Source: Pseudomonadota bacterium
GTDB taxonomy: Bacteria > Pseudomonadota > Alphaproteobacteria > UBA8366 > JADFVY01
Reading direction: 5' to 3'
Assembly (NCBI GenBank): GCA_015222795.1
Contig: JADFVY010000034.1
Span: 1-7,906 of the forward strand
DNA length: 7,906 nt
Shown one piece after another: positions 1 through 7,298 of this stretch. Made by a program: the position numbers and the translations under genes. The notes beneath the pieces are model-generated. The model was given only the letters and a program-made list of their open reading frames with translations. It had not been told where the DNA came from and did not search any database. Positions within the stretch are counted from its first letter, which is position 1; each line of letters starts with the position of its first letter.

Positions 1-40
1 CTTGTCGCGGGTAAGGTCGTCCGCTCCTGTTTTTGTTTGC
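1..40. repeat. REP-like palindromic repeat, copy 1
   Basis: This stretch aligns without gaps to 111-150: the first 11 bases and the ten bases CCGCTCCTGT are identical, and about 29 of 40 bases match overall. It can form a short hairpin, GCGGG (7-11) pairing with TCCGC (20-24), where one G-T wobble replaces the G-C pair found in copy 2. The core CGCGGG...CCGCTCCTG resembles the REP elements known from Pseudomonas and other proteobacteria, but I recognise the style, not a named family. The copy may start before the window edge. The T-rich tail after the stem could also give it weak terminator activity. Confidence 0.5.
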
Positions 41-103
41 GCCCTCAGGCGCCGGGCGGGCGCATCCGCGCCCTTGGCTCGCGCAACGATGCGCGGCCCG
101 CGG
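39..103. repeat. Cluster of GC-rich inverted repeats between the two REP-like copies
   Basis: Several small perfect palindromes follow one another. GCGCC (39-43) pairs with GGCGC (48-52) around a 4-base loop. GGGCGC (58-63) pairs with GCGCCC (68-73) around ATCC. GCGC (81-84) pairs with GCGC (91-94), and CCGCGG (98-103) is self-complementary. Such density argues for a non-coding structured or repetitive element rather than a gene. With the flanking copies it may form one composite mosaic repeat of about 150 bases. Confidence 0.45.
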
Positions 104-110
104 TCGCGGG

Positions 111-150
111 CTTGTCGCGGGAAATACCGCCCGCTCCTGTTTTATATTGT
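111..150. repeat. REP-like palindromic repeat, copy 2
   Basis: This second copy of the element at 1-40 is in the same orientation at a spacing of exactly 110 bases. GCGGG (117-121) pairs with CCCGC (130-134) across an 8-base loop, the same geometry as copy 1. The loop sequences differ while the arms are kept, as expected of an element under structural constraint. Similarity ends near 150, where AT-richer sequence begins. Confidence 0.5.
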
Positions 151-317
151 TCCCCGTTTGGATGGTTTGCTTGCGTGTGATGTAGCAATACGATAAATCC
201 GCTCTATCCATGACGCAATCGATTGGACCCGGCGTATAACTCGACCGCCTTCCTTTGCCGCCCTGGAACAGATCGCCCCGATCCGAACGGTTTTGTAATC
301 TACGCTGGGCTTTTTTT
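151..317 (+). other. Leader of the SulP gene; no gene seen
   Basis: Together with the repeats at 1-150 this completes a 317-base stretch with no supportable gene. It is less GC-rich than its surroundings and probably carries the promoter of the SulP-USP pair. The best candidate I can see is TTGCTT (167-172) and TACGAT (189-194), 16 bases apart, which matches the sigma-70 consensus only partly. No strong Shine-Dalgarno motif precedes the ATG at 318; the bases just before it are a T-run. I see no operator or riboswitch. Confidence 0.25.
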
Positions 318-1802
318 ATGCATTCACTCATCGTCTACCGCGACCAATGGTTCGGCAACATCCGCGGTGATGTGCTGGCCGGACTCGTGGTCGCCCTGGC
401 GCTTATTCCCGAGGCCATCGCCTTTTCCATCATTGCCGGGGTCGACCCCAAGGTCGGGCTCTACGCGTCGTTTTCGATCGCGGTGATCGTCGGTATCACG
501 GGTGGCCGGCCTGGCATGATTTCGGCGGCGACCGCGGCGACCGCGGTACTGATGGTGACGCTGGTCCGCGATCACGGGCTTCAATATCTTCTGGCGGCAA
601 CGGTCCTTGCCGGGCTGTTGCAGATCGCCGCCGGTATCCTGCGGCTCGGCTATGTCATGCGTTTCGTATCGCGGTCGGTGTTGACCGGGTTCGTCAACGC
701 GCTGGCGATCCTGATTTTCATGGCCCAGCTACCCGAACTGATCGGCGTTCCATGGCTTACCTACGTCATGGTCGCGGCCGGGCTTGGCATCATCTATCTG
801 TTCCCGATGGTGACCAAATCCATCCCCTCGCCGCTGGTCTGCATCGTCGCCCTGACGGCGATCACTCTCTACTTCGGCTTCGACTTGCGCACCGTGGGGG
901 ATATGGGTGAGTTGCCGTCGACTTTGCCGGTCTTCCTGATCCCCGACATCCCCATGACCCTCGAGACCCTGCTGATCATCCTGCCCTATTCGGTGGCCGT
1001 CGCGGCGGTGGGGTTGCTCGAATCCCTGTTGACCGCGACGATCGTCGAAGACCTCACCGACACGCCCACCAATCTCAGCCAGGAATGCATCGGCCAGGGC
1101 CTCGCCAACACGGCGACGGGCTTTATCGGCGGCATGGCCGGCTGCGCGATGATCGGCCAGTCGATGATCAATGTGAAATCAGGTGGCCGCGGCCGGCTTT
1201 CGACCGTCAGCGCCGGCGTATTTCTGCTGTTCATGATCGTCGTGCTTGGCGACCAGGTGAAACAGATCCCGATGGCGGCCCTGGTCGCCATCATGATCAT
1301 GGTGTCGATCGGCACATTCAGCTGGTCGTCCATCAAGAACCTGCGCACCCATCCGCGCAGTTCCTCGCTGGTCATGATCGCGACCGTCATCACCGTCATC
1401 ACGACCCATAATCTAGCGATCGGCGTTCTCGTTGGCGTGCTGCTGTCCGGCATTTTCTTCGCCTGGAAAATTGCGCAAATTTTCCGGGTCACATCGACCT
1501 TGTCGGCGGACGGCAGGTCGCGAACCTATGTTGTGGAGGGGCAGGTCTTCTTCGCCTCGGCGGTAAATTTCACCGCCGCCTTCGACTTCAGGGAGGCGCT
1601 TGAGAAGGTCACCATCGACGTAAGCCGTGCCCATATCTGGGATATTTCCAGTGTGGCCGCGCTCGATATGATCGTTCTCAAATTCCGCCGCGAGGGGGCC
1701 GAGGTAGAGATCGTCGGCCTGAACGAGGCCAGCGAGACAATCGTGGATCAGCTTGCGATCCACGACAAGCCCGGGGCGCTCGAACGCTACTTGGGCCATT
1801 AA
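318..1802 (+). CDS. SulP/SLC26-family anion transporter with C-terminal STAS domain
   Basis: This is an inner-membrane anion transporter of 494 residues, near the short end for the SulP family, whose members carry sulfate, bicarbonate, C4-dicarboxylates or other anions. The N-terminus runs into the family hallmark region ([20 protein letters not shown], then GLYASF at residues 47-52). Many hydrophobic segments follow up to about residue 395. The conserved stretch from [16 protein letters not shown] to the glycine-rich [13 protein letters not shown] segment is typical of the transport core. Residues about 395-494 form a STAS domain with DISSVAALD at 442-450, where the serines match the position phosphorylated in anti-sigma antagonists. 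The ATG at 318 is preferred because it starts just before the conserved region. A TTG at 255 would add 21 residues unlike the family. The universal stress protein gene follows 32 bases downstream, so the two are probably one operon. The substrate cannot be read from sequence. Confidence 0.9.
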   Translation: MHSLIVYRDQWFGNIRGDVLAGLVVALALIPEAIAFSIIAGVDPKVGLYASFSIAVIVGITGGRPGMISAATAATAVLMVTLVRDHGLQYLLAATVLAGLLQIAAGILRLGYVMRFVSRSVLTGFVNALAILIFMAQLPELIGVPWLTYVMVAAGLGIIYLFPMVTKSIPSPLVCIVALTAITLYFGFDLRTVGDMGELPSTLPVFLIPDIPMTLETLLIILPYSVAVAAVGLLESLLTATIVEDLTDTPTNLSQECIGQGLANTATGFIGGMAGCAMIGQSMINVKSGGRGRLSTVSAGVFLLFMIVVLGDQVKQIPMAALVAIMIMVSIGTFSWSSIKNLRTHPRSSSLVMIATVITVITTHNLAIGVLVGVLLSGIFFAWKIAQIFRVTSTLSADGRSRTYVVEGQVFFASAVNFTAAFDFREALEKVTIDVSRAHIWDISSVAALDMIVLKFRREGAEVEIVGLNEASETIVDQLAIHDKPGALERYLGH

Positions 1803-1821
1803 GATCATGGGCCATTAAGAT
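1792..1821 (+). repeat. 14-base direct repeat at the SulP stop codon
   Basis: TGGGCCATTAAGAT occurs at 1792-1805 and again at 1808-1821, a period of 16 bases. The first copy holds the last codons and TAA stop of the SulP gene. The second lies just before the Shine-Dalgarno of the stress protein gene. It looks like a small tandem duplication, probably from replication slippage, that widened the intergenic spacer. It also gives a second in-frame-like TAA copy outside the gene. No regulatory role is evident. Confidence 0.75.
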
Positions 1822-1823
1822 AA

Positions 1824-1830
1824 GGGAGGG
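1824..1830 (+). promoter_or_regulatory. Ribosome binding site of the universal stress protein gene
   Basis: GGGAGGG sits 4 bases before the ATG at 1835. It is a strong purine-rich Shine-Dalgarno that fixes this start, in contrast to the poor site before the SulP gene. Confidence 0.7.
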
Positions 1831-1834
1831 ATCG

Positions 1835-2695
1835 ATGTCAAAGCTCATCGCTTTTGTAGACGGCTCCGTTTACTCCGAAAGCGTCTGCGACCACGCGGCC
1901 TGGATCGCGCGGGGGACGGGATACTCGGTGGAACTGCTGCATGTACTCGGGCGGCGTGACGTTTCGAGCGCCCCATCGAATCTCAGCGGCAACATAACGC
2001 TGGGCGCGCGCACGGCGCTTTTGGAGGAGCTTAGCAGCCTCGACGAACAGCGGGCAAAACTCGCCCAGAAATATGGCCGGGCGATCCTTGACGATGCCAA
2101 GGCCCGGATCGAGTCCGCGGGCGCTGGCGCTGGCGAGGTTTCCGCGAAGCTGAGGATCGGCGATATCGTCGATACGGTCGCCGAATTCGAGGTCGACGCC
2201 GAGATAGTGGTCGTCGGCAAGCGTGGCGAGGCCGCCGACTTCGCGAAATTGCATCTCGGTTCCAACCTCGAACGCATCGTCCGCGCCGGCCAGAAACCCG
2301 TCTTCGTCGCCTCGCGCGGGTTCAGGCCGATCGAACGCTTTCTGATCGCCTACGATGGCGGCGCCAGCAGCATGAGAGCCGTCGATTACGTCGCCCGCGG
2401 CAGGCTCTTCGCCGGGTTGCAATGCCGGCTTCTGACTGTTGGTCCGGACACGGCTGAGACCCGCAAGCGGCTGGATGACGCACGGGCAATACTGGAAGGG
2501 GCCGGTCATTCGGTCGAGGCCAGCATCATGCAGGGTCAACCCGAAACGGTGATCTCCCATGCCGTCGAATCCGAGGCCATCGACCTGCTGGTCATGGGCG
2601 CCTATGGCCATTCGCGCGTTCGCAGCCTGATCATCGGCTCCACCACCACCGGCATGGTCCGTTCCTGCAAAATCCCGATCGCGCTGTTCCGCTGA
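1835..2695 (+). CDS. Universal stress protein with two UspA domains
   Basis: This is a cytoplasmic protein of 286 residues with two UspA-type domains in tandem, about residues 1-150 and 165-286, the usual size for double-domain Usp proteins such as UspE. Each domain begins with the beta-strand seen in Usp folds (LIAFVDGSVYSE; FLIAYDGGASSM). The second carries a canonical ATP-binding loop, G-x2-G-x9-G-S: G255, G258, G268, S269. The first has G128, G131, G142, S143 with ten rather than nine residues in the spacer, so its nucleotide binding is less certain. Usp proteins generally help cells survive starvation or stress, and some bind ATP or sense metabolites. Placement 32 bases after a SulP transporter suggests cotranscription and perhaps regulation of anion transport by energy state, which is inference. 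No DNA-binding or kinase domain is seen. Confidence 0.92.
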   Translation: MSKLIAFVDGSVYSESVCDHAAWIARGTGYSVELLHVLGRRDVSSAPSNLSGNITLGARTALLEELSSLDEQRAKLAQKYGRAILDDAKARIESAGAGAGEVSAKLRIGDIVDTVAEFEVDAEIVVVGKRGEAADFAKLHLGSNLERIVRAGQKPVFVASRGFRPIERFLIAYDGGASSMRAVDYVARGRLFAGLQCRLLTVGPDTAETRKRLDDARAILEGAGHSVEASIMQGQPETVISHAVESEAIDLLVMGAYGHSRVRSLIIGSTTTGMVRSCKIPIALFR

Positions 2696-2719
2696 GGGGG
2701 GGCCCGGGCGCCCCTTAAA
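2695..2719 (+). terminator. Possible terminator between convergent genes
   Basis: Directly after the stress protein stop, GGGG (2697-2700) can pair with CCCC (2711-2714), enclosing the palindrome GCCCGGGC (2702-2709) with one G-G mismatch. The downstream sequence is TTAAATCTTT, a poor U-tract for an intrinsic terminator. It lies in the 39-base gap between convergent genes, where a terminator is expected. Hairpin stability looks high, but the tail is weak. Confidence 0.4.
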
Positions 2720-2734
2720 TCTTTGTTCGTTGGG

Positions 2735-3484
2735 TCAGGCTGTGTTGGGGGTGAGGCTGCAGAACAGCTTGCGCACGGGCTCGTCGGAATCCCACTCGTA
2801 GAAGGCGCCCAGCGGGGCCATGAAGGTGTCGCCGGCGGCGAAGCGCTGGGTGCCGCCCTGGCCGTCGGGCATGGTCACCGCGCCCTCGAGGATATGCATC
2901 AGCTCGTGGCGGGTGATGTTGCCGGGCTTGCGGTGAAAGGCGGTGGAGTGCCAGACGCCGGCCGTCCATTGGCCGGTGGCGTCGGTGAAGCTGATATTAT
3001 CGCTCCATTCGGGAACCGGGCCCAGCAGAATGTCGGCGGGCGGCGGGGCGGCGGGCGACAGAGCGCCTTGCGGATCGGGCTTCAGAATCTGGAAATTGGC
3101 GACGCCCGTGGGGTCCATGCCCGACTTATCGTCGAATATGACGAAGAACTTCTTGATATATCCCGGCTGTTTCCACTGGCAGACCAGCCCCTTGGGGATA
3201 ATGAAGCTCTCACCCGCGCGCACGAGGGTCTCGCGGCCGCCTTCCTCGATCATCGTGAGTTCGCCCTCGAGCAAAATCATGAACTCGTTCACCGGATACG
3301 GCGCCATCACCCCGGTATGGGCCGTGCAGTCCCAGACCCCTGCCGTCAGGCCGTTTTCCTTGTCATCCACATAATAATACCCGTGTTGAACGGGGCTACC
3401 GGATTCCAGATCCCCGGCCGGCATGTCGTCCCAGCGGTCCAGCGTAACATTGGCGTCCAGGCGCGTGATCAGCGGTGCGGTCAT
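2735..3484 (-). CDS. Two-domain cupin protein (Cupin_3/DUF861-like)
   Basis: This is a soluble protein of 249 residues built from two cupin barrels. The first, about residues 43-118, has NEF (66-68), LLEGE (71-75), AGE (90-92), IPKG (96-99) and W104. The second, about 172-245, has HEL (193-195), ILEG (198-201), AGD (217-219) and W231. The matching segments TAGVWDCTA (47-55) and TAGVWHSTA (174-182) show internal duplication. The pattern [N/H]E...LEG...AG[E/D]...P.G....W fits Cupin_3, the group that includes (S)-ureidoglycine aminohydrolase, a bicupin of similar length. The classic metal-binding HxH of cupin motif 1 is missing in both halves, so metal-dependent catalysis is doubtful and I assign no reaction. 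No signal peptide is seen. The gene starts 106 bases after the DctM stop on the same strand, with no clear terminator or strong promoter between, so it may be the last gene of the transporter operon. Confidence 0.82.
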   Translation of the reverse strand: MTAPLITRLDANVTLDRWDDMPAGDLESGSPVQHGYYYVDDKENGLTAGVWDCTAHTGVMAPYPVNEFMILLEGELTMIEEGGRETLVRAGESFIIPKGLVCQWKQPGYIKKFFVIFDDKSGMDPTGVANFQILKPDPQGALSPAAPPPADILLGPVPEWSDNISFTDATGQWTAGVWHSTAFHRKPGNITRHELMHILEGAVTMPDGQGGTQRFAAGDTFMAPLGAFYEWDSDEPVRKLFCSLTPNTA

Positions 3485-3493
3485 GGTTTTGTC

Positions 3494-3500
3494 CCTCCTT
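3494..3500 (-). promoter_or_regulatory. Strong ribosome binding site of the cupin gene
   Basis: Read on the minus strand this is AAGGAGG, a full Shine-Dalgarno match, 9 bases before the ATG at 3484. It firmly supports that start and implies efficient translation, unlike the weak site before DctM. Confidence 0.75.
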
Positions 3501-3590
3501 TAAATTCAGCGGGAAAGTAACATGAATTCCGCGGGAGGCGATAGAGTTTCATGGTTGGCTGGCTCTGGTTCGGTTCGATCGGATATTACC

Positions 3591-6254
3591 CTAAAAATAC
3601 AGCGATATATCCCTGTGCTGGGACAGGCAGCCGACGATTTCCTTGACCTGCTTCACCGGCAATCTGGATTGCTGGCGCAGGCCGATATTGTCGCGGATGG
3701 TGGCCTCGTAGGCCTCCAGGTCCGGCAGCAGTTCGTTCTTCGCCTGGCTTCGCCATGACATTTCGCGCGCGTGGGCTTCCAGCGCCTTGTCGATGAAGTC
3801 CAGCGCCTTGTCCGGGTCCGGCACTTTTGCCTTGAGAGCGCGGCGTGCCTTGGACAGCAGCTTGCGGATTTCCTTGGCGCCCTCGATTTGACCGACCGCC
3901 TTCTCGATGGCCTTGAACTTTTTCACGGCCTCGGGGATTTCGGCGTTTCGCACAATATCCTTCAGCGCCTCGATATCCCCGCGGATTGCGTCCAGCCGGT
4001 CCGTCGCGCCGACGACCGTAACGATCTCGCCGATCGGCGCATAGGCGGCATCGACATTGCGGCGGTATAATTTACGCGCCTTATCCTCGGCTTGCTGAAG
4101 CGCTTGCATCGTCTTGCTCAACTCGGCCCAGCTTTCCGGGATCTGGGCTTCCAGATCTTTCTTTCCGGCCTCAATTACCCCGATACGGGCTTCGAGGTTG
4201 GGCAGATCCGCCTTTTCCTCGTCGGACGCGCTGGACAGGCGCGCTATTCGACTCCTGATCTCCTCGGCCTCGACGTCGATCCGCCTCATATCCCGTTGCA
4301 GGTTACGCACCTGATTCAGCGCCGGCCTGTAAGCATCGGCCTTGGCGGCGACGGCGGCCTCCGCCGCGCGAACCTGTTCGACCAGTTCGAAGGTTTTTGC
4401 GGCCTGTCCGAATGCCTTGGCGGTGGTTGCCTGCAAGTCTTTGGGCAAATAGGAAAGATCGAGCCGCCCGGCCGTGTCGATGGCGGCCAGAATCTCGGTC
4501 TCGCGCGCGTCATATTGCTGAAACAGGGAAGCTTCCAGGCAATATTGCAGTTTCGGGTTCTGCGGTGGTGGCGCCGTATCCGAGGTCAGTGAAATCCGGT
4601 TCGGCAGATAATTCACCATCCAGGGCCACGCGCCGACGATCGCCAGTCCCACAAGCTGCAGGCAGATAAAGGCGACGACACCCTTGTAAATCTCGATCGT
4701 GCGCACGCTCTTCGGCGCCACGCCGCGCAGATAGAACAGCGCGAAGCCAAAGGGCGGGGTCAGAAACGAAGTCTGGATGTTCAGGCCGATCATGACGCCC
4801 AGCCAGACAGCAGTGATATTGGCCGACGGCTCCGCCAGAAGGATTGGCGCCACGATCGGCACCACGACCACGGCGATTTCAATGAAATCCAGGAAAAAGC
4901 CCAGAACGAAGATCACCCCCATGACGATAATGAACTGGACCCAGAATCCGCCGGACAGGCCGGTCAGAAAGTCCTTTACCAGATCCTCGCCGCCAAAACC
5001 GCGGAAAGCCGCGGTCAACATCGCCGCGCCCAGCAGAATGATGAAGACCAGCGCGGTAGTCTTGGCGGTTTCCACCATGACGCCGCGTAGCGTGTCCTCG
5101 ATCCTGAAAGCACGCCAGCCACTCCAGACCACCGAAACAAGGAAGGCGGCTGCGGCAACGATGGCCAGGACCAGCACGAAGGCATCGGTTCCGGTATCGA
5201 TATTTTTGATGTTGATCGGGTGGATATTGGCGATCATCACCAGCGCGACGACCGAAGCGATGGACAGCATGGCGGGCCGGTAGGCGCCGCGATGGCCCTC
5301 GCGCAGGCGGTAGCCGGCCATGATCGTGGCGCCCACCGCGCCGATGGCGCCGGCCTGATTCACGGTCGCGATACCCATGATGATGGAGCCCAGCACGACG
5401 AAAATCAGCGTCAGCGGCGGCACCAGGATCAGCAGCACGCGTCTCAGGAAACGCGAATCGTATTTGCCATCGAAATGCACCGCCGGCGCCAGATGGGGCC
5501 GCAGCAGGGAGATTACCAGGATGAAGACCATGTAAAGCCCGACCAGGACCAGACCCGGCACGAAGGCGCCCATGAACATATCGCCGGCGCTGGTCGACAC
5601 GATATCGAATTCCGACGGCATGGAAATCTGGCCAGTGCCCGCCTTGTAGAGAGCCTTGCGGGTGGTGCTGGCCTGATCGACGGCGCTGGCCAGCTGGTCG
5701 GCCAGGATGATCAGCACGATCGATGGCGGGATGATCTGTCCCAACGTGCCGGATGCCGCAATGGTGCCGGTGGCCAGAGAATTGGAATAATTGTTGCGCA
5801 TCATGGCCGGCAGTGAAATCAGCCCCATCGCCACGACGGTTGCGCCGACGATGCCGGTGGTTGCCGCCAACAGCGCGCCGACGAACACCACCGAAATGCC
5901 CAGCCCGCCGGGGACCGGACCGAACAGCTGCGCCATGGTCACCAGCAGATCCTCGGCGATCTTGGAACGCTGCAGCATGATGCCCATGAACACGAACAGC
6001 GGTATCGCTATCAGCGTATCGCGCTCCACTTCCCAGTAAATCCCGCGGAAATTCGTGACACCGGCCGTCAGCCACTGCACCGGCCCGCCCTGGGCGAAAT
6101 AGGCGCTTGGGTCGCCGGCGATCAGCCAGCCGAAAAACGCGGCGGCGCCGATGGCCAGAATTGCCGAACCGGGCAGGGAGAAGGCGACCGGGAACCCGGA
6201 CCCCAGGGCCCAGATCATCAGGACTATCAGTAGTAAGAGGAAAACCAGTTCCAT
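3591..6254 (-). CDS. dctM: TRAP transporter large permease subunit (DctM) with a long C-terminal helical extension
   Basis: This is the membrane subunit of a TRAP transporter, which uses ion gradients to import organic acids delivered by a periplasmic binding protein. The protein has 887 residues, roughly double the usual 425-450. Residues 1-545 are the transport domain, with the DctM signature GTLGQIIPPSIV (169-180) and the repeat-related LTPPFGFALFYLRGV (498-512). Compared with standard DctM it has a larger loop near 190-225 and an extra section near 316-390 containing added hydrophobic helices, as I recall for the TakM-type branch. After the last membrane segment (about 526-546) a proline-rich linker, TAPPPQNP (560-567), leads to about 320 highly charged Ala/Glu/Lys/Arg-rich residues with coiled-coil character. 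The ATG at 6254 opens with a typical hydrophobic helix (MELVFLLLLIVLMIWA), but its Shine-Dalgarno is weak. DctQ ends 25 bases upstream, so translational coupling is likely. Confidence 0.93.
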   Translation of the reverse strand: MELVFLLLLIVLMIWALGSGFPVAFSLPGSAILAIGAAAFFGWLIAGDPSAYFAQGGPVQWLTAGVTNFRGIYWEVERDTLIAIPLFVFMGIMLQRSKIAEDLLVTMAQLFGPVPGGLGISVVFVGALLAATTGIVGATVVAMGLISLPAMMRNNYSNSLATGTIAASGTLGQIIPPSIVLIILADQLASAVDQASTTRKALYKAGTGQISMPSEFDIVSTSAGDMFMGAFVPGLVLVGLYMVFILVISLLRPHLAPAVHFDGKYDSRFLRRVLLILVPPLTLIFVVLGSIIMGIATVNQAGAIGAVGATIMAGYRLREGHRGAYRPAMLSIASVVALVMIANIHPINIKNIDTGTDAFVLVLAIVAAAAFLVSVVWSGWRAFRIEDTLRGVMVETAKTTALVFIILLGAAMLTAAFRGFGGEDLVKDFLTGLSGGFWVQFIIVMGVIFVLGFFLDFIEIAVVVVPIVAPILLAEPSANITAVWLGVMIGLNIQTSFLTPPFGFALFYLRGVAPKSVRTIEIYKGVVAFICLQLVGLAIVGAWPWMVNYLPNRISLTSDTAPPPQNPKLQYCLEASLFQQYDARETEILAAIDTAGRLDLSYLPKDLQATTAKAFGQAAKTFELVEQVRAAEAAVAAKADAYRPALNQVRNLQRDMRRIDVEAEEIRSRIARLSSASDEEKADLPNLEARIGVIEAGKKDLEAQIPESWAELSKTMQALQQAEDKARKLYRRNVDAAYAPIGEIVTVVGATDRLDAIRGDIEALKDIVRNAEIPEAVKKFKAIEKAVGQIEGAKEIRKLLSKARRALKAKVPDPDKALDFIDKALEAHAREMSWRSQAKNELLPDLEAYEATIRDNIGLRQQSRLPVKQVKEIVGCLSQHRDISLYF

Positions 6255-6279
6255 GGCGGTTTCTTAAGTTCTCTGTAAT

Positions 6280-7290
6280 TTATTGTATGATTTCGACGGC
6301 CAGCTTGCGCTTGCCCGGGTCGCCGCGATAGTCGGCGACCCCTTCCAGCAGATATGCGGCGAACTGCAGCGCCATCGTGACGGCGAAGATCAGCAGATAG
6401 CCGGCAAGCAAGTATTTGACATACATGCCGAAACCGGATTGCGAAACTTCAAGCCGCAGGATCGGGGCGGTGATGATGGCGGTCGATTGGCCCATGCCGA
6501 CGATCAGGATCACCCAACAGAGCGGCAGGCCCAGAAACAACGCCCCCACCGCATTGACGATCCCCTTGGTTTTCTCGGTAAAGCCGGAATAGAGCACGTC
6601 GACGCGCACATGGCCTTCCTCGATCAGCGTATAGGCGCTGGAAAACAGGAACAGTCCTCCATACCAGAAACGGACCAAGTCGCCCATGAAAGCCTGTTCG
6701 TATGAAAAAACGAAGCGCGACACGACGATCTGCAATTCGGCGCCGACGACCAGTATCGCCAGCCAGGTAAAACCCAGCGTCCGCGTGACGGCGGCGAGGA
6801 TCAGCGACAGGACGATCAGCGGAGCATGGACATACGGCACGCGGTACTGGCTGCGGCCAAGCTGCGTGGTAATGTCGGCGCCGACGAAGAACTCCAGAAG
6901 CCCCTCGACGCGCAGGAAGGATATTAGCGCATCGGCGAGGCCGACCAGGAATACCACCCAGAAAGCGAAGCGGGCGATGTAGGCGGCGATGGCCGAAATC
7001 GTCAGGTCGTCCTGACGCAAGGTGCGGTTTTTCGTTTTCAGCACGAAGACCGCCGGCCCGATTACCGACAGCAGATATATCAGCGCCTGGATCCAGGCAG
7101 CCGCGTCGGCGTCCGGGCCGAAGGCGGCGCCGGCGCCCGGCCACTCACGCCAGAAGGTCAGGTAGATATTGAACAGGTAGGCAAACAGCGTGCCGACGAT
7201 AGTCCAGCCAACGAAACGAAAGCCCAGAGCGGAGGCTGTTGGCACGTAATCGCCGGCGGAACTGGCCGGAGTGGAAACAGACATATGCAT
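6280..7290 (-). CDS. dctQ: TRAP transporter small permease subunit (DctQ), enlarged form
   Basis: This small membrane subunit pairs with DctM to form the TRAP permease. Its 336 residues are about twice the common DctQ length. The C-terminal part matches DctQ: a helix about 203-224, the hallmark EEGHVRVDVL (224-233), then helices about 243-266 and 290-315. Ahead of this lie about 150 residues with further membrane segments near 24-46, 66-84 and 98-126, followed by two hydrophobic stretches near 153-195, giving roughly eight in all. Two starts are possible, M1 (7290) and M3 (7284). An AAGG motif at 7298-7295 is 4 bases from the first and 10 from the second, so the choice is unsettled. The gene lies between the binding-protein and DctM genes, as in most dctPQM operons. 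Partner identity is clear from order and strand. Confidence 0.88.
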   Translation of the reverse strand: MHMSVSTPASSAGDYVPTASALGFRFVGWTIVGTLFAYLFNIYLTFWREWPGAGAAFGPDADAAAWIQALIYLLSVIGPAVFVLKTKNRTLRQDDLTISAIAAYIARFAFWVVFLVGLADALISFLRVEGLLEFFVGADITTQLGRSQYRVPYVHAPLIVLSLILAAVTRTLGFTWLAILVVGAELQIVVSRFVFSYEQAFMGDLVRFWYGGLFLFSSAYTLIEEGHVRVDVLYSGFTEKTKGIVNAVGALFLGLPLCWVILIVGMGQSTAIITAPILRLEVSQSGFGMYVKYLLAGYLLIFAVTMALQFAAYLLEGVADYRGDPGKRKLAVEIIQ

Positions 7291-7294
7291 GCGA

Positions 7295-7298
7295 CCTT
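7295..7298 (-). promoter_or_regulatory. Short ribosome binding site of dctQ next to the hairpin
   Basis: AAGG on the minus strand directly follows the U-tract of the upstream hairpin. It lies 4 bases before the ATG at 7290 and 10 before the ATG at 7284. The tight placement means hairpin formation or ribosome access could influence dctQ translation. Confidence 0.4.

Noticed and set aside
1..150. CRISPR array
   Set aside because: There are only two imperfect copies, with a 70-base palindrome-rich interval instead of regular spacers, and no cas gene.
2..196. Open frame of 64 codons over the palindromic block
   Set aside because: It has an arginine-rich, low-complexity translation, no ribosome binding site and lies across repeats and hairpins; it looks like a chance frame in GC-rich DNA.
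255..317. Upstream TTG start for the SulP gene adding 21 residues
   Set aside because: The added residues are polar and unlike the family's N-terminus, while the ATG at 318 starts just before the conserved region. The site before TTG is no better.
1838..2611. Long open frame of 257 codons antisense to the stress protein gene
   Set aside because: The plus-strand frame encodes a clear Usp protein. The antisense translation shows no family features and is the usual GC-rich mirror frame.
2723..3520. Long plus-strand open frame of 265 codons opposite the cupin gene
   Set aside because: The minus strand has a strong Shine-Dalgarno and two recognisable cupin halves. The plus-strand product has no recognisable motif.
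3485..3590. Possible promoter or terminator between dctM and the cupin gene
   Set aside because: I found no convincing -35/-10 pair beyond weak matches and no stem followed by a T-run, so neither is reported as a feature.
4879..6075. 398-codon open frame in another minus-strand frame inside dctM
   Set aside because: Its translation is rich in Arg, His and Gly with no hydrophobic segments, and it overlaps the well-supported DctM membrane domain.
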